Assembly (NCBI GenBank): GCA_963682175.1
Contig: OY821789.1
Coordinates: forward strand, 9,858,001 to 9,922,000
From: Triglochin maritima
Taxonomy: Eukaryota > Streptophyta > Magnoliopsida > Alismatales > Juncaginaceae
Direction: 5' to 3'
DNA length: 64,000 nt
Shown here: piece after piece, positions 56,301-64,000 of the stretch
Layout of the letters: each line of letters begins with the position of its first letter
Position numbering within the stretch: the first letter of the stretch is position 1
Notes under the pieces: generated by a model
Seen by the model: the letters and a program-made list of their open reading frames with translations, nothing else
Database searches by the model: none
What the model was told of the DNA's origin: nothing
Program-made: the position numbers and the translations under genes

Positions 56301-59300
56301 GGGTTTAGGGCAAGAACGAATGTGGGGTAGCCTCAATGACTTTCTTAAATTCAGTTGTATTAACAACATTAAAATGAATTCCACATCTATAAAAAATCTA
56401 TAAATTTTTTTAGCCAATTTTTGATTAATTGTTGCACGGTCTTCTTTTTTAAAATGTCGTTCAATTGTGGTTTGTTGGGTTCGGTCAACATCTTGAGATC
56501 GACTACAAAATCAATCCATTGGTCCTCAAGTATTTTGCCTTATTCTCTTTCAAGAAGGCAAAATGGGTTAGGATGTTGGGTCATGTCAGAACTGGTACTC
56601 GACCTGCCTGTGAGTACGTCATCTCCTACATCAACAAAATCATCTAAACATGCATTTTGATTCATTTGAATTCTATTAGTAATGGACATGTAAACGACTA
56701 TTTCGGCTCTTAAAGTGTCAGGGGTTTTATCACAAGGTCGTGCATTACTGCCCGGTGTGTGGGCGATATGTTGTTTGTGGTGGACAATACCACCCTTAGT
56801 TACTCTATCACATAATTCACAAACTAAGAATTTTTTTCATTTAAATTTAAGTAGTGGGCAAATTTCCAACTGGAGTCATTACTTCTACTATGTCTTAAGT
56901 GATTATAATCTTCGTGTGTCATTGGCAAAATTGATCCGGGTGCATAAGCCATTAATTAAGATTCTAAATTAACAAAAAAATTAAGCTAAAAGAAAAAGTT
57001 AGAAAGTGTGCACTTGATTGATCGAATCGAAAAAAGAACCAGTCATTGCTAAGGTCTAGCCTAATAAAATAAGTGACCGCCCATCGATGGAGTAGATCTC
57101 TTTATGAATTACCCCCATGCAGGATTTTTTCTTGAAAGTAATGATACATTCCAAAATTTTAACATGTAATAAATGTTGCTGCGCTTCGAGGTTAATTTAC
57201 ATATCATGAAAAGTCAACATTGAGATGGTTTTAGTGTTGTATTTAAGGCACTTGATGATAGTTGAATCGGAAAATTTAGTTGTCAACATTAACTAATGGT
57301 GTGGATCAAGGTCCATTGTCATGCTGTATTATTTTCCAATTTTCTCTACAATCAAAGATGACAAAAATACTCATACCTAACTATGAAAATATATCCTATG
57401 TGTATTTAGATCTTTTTTCTCAAGCCATAGATGATTCCTAATGAAGGCGATACATGTTTCTTTGAGAATCTGGTGAAGGTTTAATGTTTTGAAGCGTAAA
57501 GCTGGCTAGAGGCATGTTATTGACTCAACTAAAGTTGAATCTAACCCATTTTAGCCATTAATGCTAGACGATATGTACTATTTATATTTTTTTGAAGGAA
57601 GTACGACATACATTTTATAACTTTCGGGCATTTTTTAATTATCATCTGTGACAATGTCTATTTTTTTACATGTTAATAGTATAGCACTGGTCTTGTAGGT
57701 GATTGTTAGCTTGATATGACTTAGATTATGACTTATGTATTTCTATGTACATCATTTACTTTGATCACTGATTTGATATTGTTGCCTTAAGGTCTTTACA
57801 ACAAGATGCCCAATTATATTGAGTCCAAACTTCTGCCATTCCAACGAGATGGAGTCAGGTACATAAATTAAAAGGCTAGGAAAATAGTATGCATGTATGT
57901 TATTTATATATGATTCCCTTGGTGTTTCTCGTGAATTAGCAGTATTCCCTTGGTATGCATATATGATGAATTCGATTATTGGGTAACACTTAAGATGAGA
58001 ATCAACGTGAGACAAAATTCCCATTAATTTAGTGATTTGGCACTATTATGACTTTGTTTCTGATTGAATAATATTATTGTTATGTAACCCTTATTATAGA
58101 TTGATGTCTTATTTTACATAGATGCATTCTCTACTAGGTCTCCACCAAAAGGAATGATCAAAGGCTCATTCAACCTCAAATTTACGTATCTATATGGGAA
58201 AAGTTTAAGGCTAAGGTCTAGCCTAATAAAATAAGTCACTGTGTTTTCATATGATACTACAATCACCCAATGCCATCAAGGCGATACCGAGGCGACGACC
58301 CCGATATTAACCTGAGAATCAAGGCGAGAGGCGAGGCACTCACCTAATTGAAGAAAGGTGTTATTTGTTAAATAAACATAACACACACACAAAATTCTAG
58401 TTTAAATCTTAATTTTTTTCAAAAACACATGTCTAAAGAAAACAAAAGTTCTTATTTTAAAAACGCAAACAAACCACAAGTCCACAAGTCTAGTTAAAAC
58501 TTAAAACCAATAAAATAGTAAAAACCAGTAAATATTAGCATAAAAACAGAAAAGTACAGTAAAAACCGCAAATAAACAGATATAAGCAATAAACATTAGC
58601 AAAAAAAACAATAGAACAAAAAAGAAGAAGCAAAACACAAGAAAGCAGAGAAACCCTAGAAAAACCAATAAACAGTAAGAAAACAGTAAGAAACATCCAA
58701 TAAGCATTAAACAACAGTTAAAGTGTTTAGTAACACCAAAAAATAACAAAAGAGAATAGATGAGTAACAAATAAACATTCATAAACAGTAAACATTACCA
58801 AAAAACAGTTGGATCAGACCATGATCCGATTATTTATTCTGACCGGATTTTTTCTTTCAAAAAGGCCTTCGTAGGTGACCCAGGCGCCTAAAAAGGCCAC
58901 CTGACGACTCGCCTTGAAAGCCCTGCAATCACCATAGAAACAAAATGATCTATCGATCTAATATATATGTTACACTTGTGTATACTAAAATTCATGTCAT
59001 TTTAACATTTCTTTATCAGTAGATCACTAATTGAATCAAATTTGATTCCTATGTGGCATCACTTTTAGGTCCAATATCTGCTGTTAAACACATATGCATG
59101 TCTATGCAAAACAAGAAATTATTATAGCAATTCCCTATATCTTAGTTTGTTATTTATTCCTAATTATGAAATATGTTATTGCTGCAAAAGATTACGTAGA
59201 AATTGGCAATATTTGCCAACATACATTTTTGTTGATTTGATAATTATTAGGAATTTGGTTCAAGGTCAAGCAAAAATTATCTCTCTGTCATAGTAGGGTT

Positions 59301-61332
59301 AATTCTGCTTACATCTGATCCATCCTTATACTGCCCAAGGTGGTGCCACCTCTTTTGAGGCTTTGGTTGGGAGGTGGTGTAATGGTTATGTTGACATTGG
59401 TAACCAATGGTAACCTCTATATATCATGCTTTGATTCTGTAAATAATAATGTCATTAAAATATGTTTTTAGTGTCAACGATACCTACTACATGTTGTTTG
59501 GTACCAATTCAGGTTAGAATACCAAGTGTCGTCTTAAGAAATGTTACCCAATTATTTATATTCTGACACACTTGATTGGAATGATATTTATCAAGAATTG
59601 ATTCTTTTAAGTAATCATGTCATCGCCATATGCTTGTTTGGTGGCAATTCAAGTCAAAATTCCAATAATAACACGGTCTACTCAATTTGGTGTCTCTTGT
59701 TATCACTGTAAAGAAACACCACAAATTATTCATATAAAATTATAAACATTTTGAAATCAAATGTTTTTAAACTGAGTTTTTATTTCACGTTACTTCAAGT
59801 CCATGATTTTGATATAAATTTGACTAGTGTTGGGTTTAAAAAAGAATAGACACCCTGAATCTGTTATAAGCCATGTTTTCCCATGGCTATGAATGTTCTT
59901 TATTCATATCTGGTGTACTTTTATGCTACTTGTTTCTTCCTGAATTCATCTCTGTTGTTGAGTTCATGTCTAGAAGGTAACTTTGTCATGGCTCATGAGT
60001 ACTTTGGTTGTTGTTGAGATAAGTACTTACTAATTCTTCTATATATGTTCACTTATTTAGTTAATGTTATAGTTAGCAGTTCACCTATGTTGCCTTTGTG
60101 TTCCATTGCCTAAAAGCAAAGTATGTTAATAGGTTTGTACTGCAGCATGGAGGCCGCGCACTAATAGCTGATGAGATGGGTCTTGGGAAGACATTACAAG
60201 TACTGATTAATGCTTAATAACATTTGTTTTAATGTGTAATTTTTCACATGTTCTACTGGTGTCTCCATATTTACATAGACGAAGGATGCACCCAAATGTG
60301 GCTATCTGATAATTTTACTATATTATTTGTTCTGCTATGGATCTTGATGATTGCTTTTCTTTATGCTGTAATGATGTTTTTTTGTCTTAGTCTAAACTTC
60401 AAACTATTACTTTATTTACTAGTTGCACTTCTGCAAAATTTAGTGAGTTTGTTGAACTACAGGCTATTGCTGTTGCTTCATGTCTTCGGGAACATTGGCC
60501 TGTTCTTGTTCTTGCACCCTCTTCACTGCGCCTGCAGTGGGCTTCTGTGAGTAGCTGCATGTAATAGCATTTTGCTAGTTTTTTTGCATGGCAAGGATAC
60601 CAGATATTTTTAGGGAGTGCTACTGTAAGAGTTTGTTTCTGCAGATGATCCAGGAGTGGCTGGATATTCCTCCTTCGGACATACTAGTACGTCTTCATTA
60701 TGTTTTCTTTCATTATTTTGGGAAAATGTCTTTTGCATTGAATAATCTATTATGTAGAAATGTCCATGTGGATATACTATATTGTGTTTTGGTTGTTACA
60801 TGATTGTTGGGTCCATATCTGCCAAGTCTTTCGGTTAAAAAGTTACAATTATAATACTATATAAAAGATGCATATTGCAGTTTATTAGGGGTTTTGTTTT
60901 AATCCTTGGTGTTGGAAGTTCTGAGTAATGACATTATAATGTTATTTCTTGGCATTTTGGCAGTGCTTTTAGAGCCTCGTAGTAATTTTTTATAGAATTT
61001 TTTATTTGACTTTCTAGAATTGTTGGCTTTCATTGTTTTGCAACTAACTGACCCTGAATCTTTGGGAAGCTCATGCTAGTTAGGTGATTCCCTGTTCTTC
61101 CTTTCCGTGACTACATTTTGAACTTAAAATGAATAAAAATGTTAATTTATTCCACATATTGTTGAATTTCATATAGGTTGTCTTACCTCCATGTGGTGGA
61201 CCAAGTAAGAGTGGATTCAACCTAGTTTACTCAAGCAGTAAAAACATCATTCAACTTGATGGTGCTTTCAACATAATCTCTTACGACGCTGTTCAAAAAT
61301 TGCAAGATCTACTCCTTGCTTCAGAGTTTAAA
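50329..61332 (+). CDS. SMARCAL1/CHR18-like SNF2 annealing helicase (5' part)
   Basis: Eleven exons found: 50329-50460, 53066-53111, 53215-53306, 53388-53443, 53523-53598, 54985-55051, 57792-57858, 60133-60199, 60463-60546, 60645-60686 and 61177-61332. All phases agree and give 295 codons. The start MEADDWGLTAEDFDFLERDA resembles plant CHR18. Exons 3-5 form a HARP domain (SVKLFLHSTGTIAAKFNYHP, VWTFPVLSLSKVEEVLSGL). Exons 7-11 form the SNF2 N-lobe: LLPFQRDGVR, Walker A in HGGRALIADEMGLGKTLQ, then VLVLAPSSLRLQWA and FNIISYDAVQKL. The family reanneals DNA at stalled replication forks in the nucleus. The DEAH-box exon and helicase C-lobe must lie beyond 64000 after an intron of at least 2.7 kb that contains an hAT element. 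No defect was seen in the exons present. Confidence 0.93.
50580..52960 (+). repeat. Degenerate minisatellite filling SMARCAL1 intron 1
   Basis: About 14-16 diverged tandem units averaging 150-170 bp. Each has, in order, GTTTGCTTGTTGTGGAGTGC, GGTATTGGGATTTCACGTGA, a GAAAGTGGAGACTTAAGTGT-like segment, GTGTTGGTTCTGCAATCTTC, CTGTGCTTCTTGTGTTT and a T-rich spacer. Divergence rises toward the 3' side. It fills nearly the whole 2.6-kb intron. Confidence 0.88.
55227..57047 (-). pseudogene. Decayed hAT transposase (BED finger, DUF659) in intron 6
   Basis: The - strand has a BED zinc finger remnant at about 56720-56830 (CELCDRVTKGGIVHHKQHIA). A DUF659-like stretch follows at about 56000-56160 (KGTMFLRSIDASGYSHTADY, then VVEEVGEHMVQIVTNN). 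Several stops and frame changes separate them. The left end has CAATGCTCAAGTAACGCC and CGCCTAGGCG words resembling the ends of the hAT MITE at 58268. The right end is put at 57047 (..CATTG) only tentatively. No target duplication was found. Confidence 0.78.
57048..57074 (+). repeat. 27-bp exact direct repeat flanking exon 7 (copy 1)
   Basis: The 27 bases containing GGTCTAGCCTAATAAAATAA recur exactly at 58210-58236. The pair brackets the 1.1-kb segment with SMARCAL1 exon 7, next to the hAT remnant on the left and the hAT MITE on the right. Confidence 0.93.
58210..58236 (+). repeat. 27-bp exact direct repeat flanking exon 7 (copy 2)
   Basis: Partner of 57048-57074, located 31 bp before the hAT MITE at 58268. 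Confidence 0.93.
58268..58925. mobile_element. Non-autonomous hAT element in intron 7
   Basis: An exact 8-bp duplication CAATCACC (58260-58267 and 58926-58933) flanks inverted ends CAATGCCATCAAGGCG and (reverse complement) CAGGGCTTTCAAGGCG. The interior is A-rich on +, with many AAACAGTAAG-like words. The 93-codon frame on the - strand is low-complexity (Phe/Leu-rich) and not a gene. It could be mobilised by the family whose transposase remnant lies in intron 6. Confidence 0.9.
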
Positions 61333-61737
61333 GTAAGTTTGTTTATGTGACTAGTTCTTATGGTTAACTTTTCATCAAATTATTTGTATTTTTGTTTGGA
61401 TAATTTTTTTTCAGTAGTAGTATAACTACTCGGTCTGTTTAAACATCTCCCTTGTTTCTAAGAGATAGTGTTACACCCCCTTGACCTCTTTCACGAGGTT
61501 CTTTGAATTTTACAAAATTTTAAAATAGCTCAACACACTCTCACACTATCTCATTTTGAAGAAAATATTAATGGCATTAACTTCTCAAGTTCTCATGTTC
61601 TTGATTTTTTTTGGATGAAGTCATGATTTGTGCCCCACTGTTTTTGGTTTGTCAAATGGAAATCATATGGTCTTTAAGGCAACCTACTATAATCTACAAC
61701 TGTTGGATGTGTATTTAGTTTGATCTTTTGGGCTACT

Positions 61738-64000
61738 TAGAGCCGAGCTAAGAAGCACGAAGACGGACACGGGAGACGGACACGACACAGACACGGGGAT
61801 GCAACATTTTTCTAAAAACTAGAACAGAGACACGACATTAAAATTATAATTAAAAATTATAAAATATATAAATAAAAAATAATATGCTTGCAAAAAAAAT
61901 AATTACTCATAAATGTTAAATCTTCATTATAAAACAAAGACAACATCCAAAAGAAATAATTAATACAACATAAGTCAAATTATCAAGTTCTTCAATCATT
62001 TCTCGACCACCACTACATCATCTTCTGGAAAAACATCATTAGTAAAAAGAATAGCTTCCATGTCAGGTTCATCTAGTGAGTGTAGCAATCTCAAGCTCTC
62101 TTGCTCTATCAAGGGGATCAAATGCGTCCCCTCTAACATCCCACAACTTCGACTCTCCTTTCTCGTATTGCTCCGTCTTCCTTGACAAAAGACGTAGATT
62201 AGTGTGGACATACACTAGATCTTTTGCACATTGAGGGAGTGTTTTGTTTCTTCTCATAGAATGAATTAAGGAATATGTACTCCAGTTCCTTTCAGAACAT
62301 GAAGAAGAATAGGGTTGTCCAAGTAACTTCAAAGCAATGTTTTGAAGCAAAGGTGCAGAAGAACTGTAAACCAACCACCAAGCTTTCGGATCCATTGCAC
62401 CTCTATCATGTAGTGAATCAAATGTTTCAAATACGTCTGTCATCCCTGAAAATTTAGTAAACTCAAGGACTGCTTGCCTTCGTTCTTCGGCAAGTGGGAA
62501 GTAACTACGAAGACACTTGGTTTCTTTCCTCGGATATTTCAGCATCTTTGTGTGATGGAACACGGTTAGGTGCTTCTTCAAGCCATTCCTTACTATAATA
62601 CCTATCAACATAAACTCAGTTCATATTAAATCTAAGTTGACAAATTTTGATGGGAAATAATTTAAGTAATTAAGATCACCTTGGGTTTAAGGAATGTGCT
62701 AAGCAATGAAGTGGGGTACTACTTTTGTTCCACCTAGAGACAAGTACTTCATACACCACATAATAAAATGAAGAGAACTCATCATCTTTCTTTCTTTCAT
62801 GCAAAAGTATGGCTGTTTTTACTTTCTCGATCACCGAATCCCACATGTTATATATCAAATGAAGACTAGGCTTATCGGTATTTGCAATCCTCAACATGTC
62901 ATATATTGGTGCAGTAAATGCGAGAATATAATCAACCTTGTCCCACCAATCATCACTAAAAACGATCTCCTTAGCATGAGTCACTTTGCCAATGTCATCC
63001 TCTCTATAGCAAGACCATCTATCACTGATAACCATTGCTTGCAAACCACGCTTTATAAGCCTAAATCTCTTCAACATCACAATAACAGATGCAAAACGAG
63101 TCTCAGCAACAGCCAGAAGCTTTAATTTCACGAAAGAATTAAACATTGCCAATCTTATAGAGTGGTTCAAGATAAAATTCCTAACAAACATGACATCATC
63201 TGCAACAATGGTAATCCAGTAACATTTCTCATATGTGTCCTCATTTCCAGAACTGTTCTTAGTAGCACATATTTTTTAAGGCAAGTTTTAAGGTATGTAC
63301 CACACAAGGAGTCCAAAAGATTTGAGGGTATTGGTTTTCAATAATTGTACCTGCTGCCTTGCACACCAGAGCATTGTCTGTAATCACTTGGACAACATTT
63401 CATGGCCCAACTTCAACTATTACTTTATTAATTATGCAATGAAAAACTTGTCTTTGAACTCACCCTCACAATTTAAAGCTTTCAAAAAGATGTGACCGCT
63501 CTCTGTCACTGCTATGAAGTTCACAAGTGGTCTTCTCTGAGTATCAGTCCACCTATATGTCACAATGGAAACTCCTTTCTCTGGTCATGTTCCCTTTATA
63601 GGTTCCAACAATCTCTCTACGTTAGCCTTCTCCCTTTGGAGTAATGTGGTGCACAATGAATTATATCCTGGGGGAATAAAACCATTGATCATGTTGTTAG
63701 CAGCAAATGTGTAAGAACTCACGTAGTGTGGATTCCGAGCAAGATGAAATGGTAAGCCACCCTAATAGAACATCCTCGCAATCTCACTCTTCAATTGCTC
63801 TCGAGCTTCAACATTGAAAGCCATTTCGATAGCATTCTTCCCTGTAGCTTTTCTTTTTCTTGTGTCCACACTACTGCTAGGTTGTGGTGCACTTCCAAAC
63901 AATGCCCTTGAACTTCCTACTGAATTTTTTTGACTAGGCAATGGAACATAGATTGCTTTCTTTCTCATTTCGACCTCCTCTTCAAGTCTTGTCATCTCCA
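61738..64000 (-). pseudogene. hAT transposon with damaged transposase (runs off window) in intron 11
   Basis: The left end TAGAGCCGAGCTAAGAAGCA is followed by GGACACGACACAGACACGG words; the right end lies beyond 64000. The - strand transposase begins upstream of 63995, with a linker QKNSVGSSRALFGSAPQPSS. It continues through the DUF659 region (about 63770-63380, with in-frame stops near 63762 and 63593 and frame changes near 63410). Then 63191-62676 is an open stretch (SVIVMLKRFRLIKRGLQAMV). The hAT dimerisation domain lies at about 62450-62200 (APLLQNIALKLLGQPYSSSC then SERNWSTYSLIHSMRRNKT). Stops make it inactive as read. It sits antisense in the SMARCAL1 intron. Confidence 0.85.

Noticed and set aside
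58501..58782. 93-codon Phe/Leu-rich frame resembling a membrane protein
   Set aside because: Lies wholly in the A-rich interior of the hAT MITE 58268-58925; composition artefact.
55227..58925. One large hAT element spanning introns 6-7
   Set aside because: SMARCAL1 exon 7 (57792-57858) lies inside, and the right-hand element has its own 8-bp duplication, so there are two separate insertions.
1..64000. tRNA, rRNA or organellar insertions
   Set aside because: I saw no convincing cloverleaf or rRNA core sequence by eye; a tRNAscan-SE/Infernal run would settle it.

Overview
This window is nuclear DNA of a flowering plant, most likely a eudicot. The evidence is AT-rich intergenic DNA, GT-AG introns of plant size, plant-specific families (RLCK-VII kinase, clade-D-like PP2C, F-box/LRR/FBD protein, plant mobile domain) and dense plant-type transposons (MULE, hAT, Ty1/copia, Ty3/gypsy LTRs). 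I cannot name the species.

Layout. (1) 1-6481: an apparently intact autonomous Mutator-like element (MULE) whose left terminus runs off the window start. Two genes converge from the ends: a four-exon plant-mobile-domain (PMD) gene on + and a three-exon transposase gene on - whose C-terminus is an OTU cysteine-protease domain. Each gene has a tiny first exon and then a first intron holding a GC-rich array of GGCGTC/GACGCC palindromes. (2) 6.5-18.1 kb: gene-free DNA with nested hAT elements, a fold-back MULE-type element, a 3.1-kb non-autonomous MULE filled with minisatellites (exact 9-bp target-site duplication), MITEs and the 3' end of a copia element. (3) 18.5-23.9 kb: an RLCK-VII (PBS1-like) kinase gene with a 1-base deletion just before its glycine-rich loop and a 1.9-kb solo gypsy-type LTR in intron 3. 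(4) 26.5-29.5 kb: an intact four-exon PP2C gene. (5) 30.3-37.1 kb: an F-box/LRR/FBD gene on -, plus a stray duplicated exon. (6) 37.1-49.1 kb: nested LTRs. Copia-family LTRs sit inside one another and inside a gypsy LTR remnant, next to a decayed copia pol region. (7) 50.3-61.3 kb: the 5' eleven exons of a SMARCAL1/CHR18-like annealing-helicase gene. Intron 1 is a degenerate minisatellite, and introns 6, 7 and 11 carry hAT elements; the last one (61.7-64.0 kb) runs off the window.

Most notable. First, the MULE shows a MuDR-like convergent design: a PMD gene in the mudrB position, a transposase-OTU fusion, and related palindrome arrays in both TIR-proximal introns. Second, dense clusters of the 10-bp palindrome CGGTCGACCG occur inside two unrelated LTR families (one gypsy-type, one copia-type) and are CpG-decayed in the oldest copy. 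Exon junctions were chosen from GT-AG signals plus reading-phase continuity and family similarity; no database search was possible.
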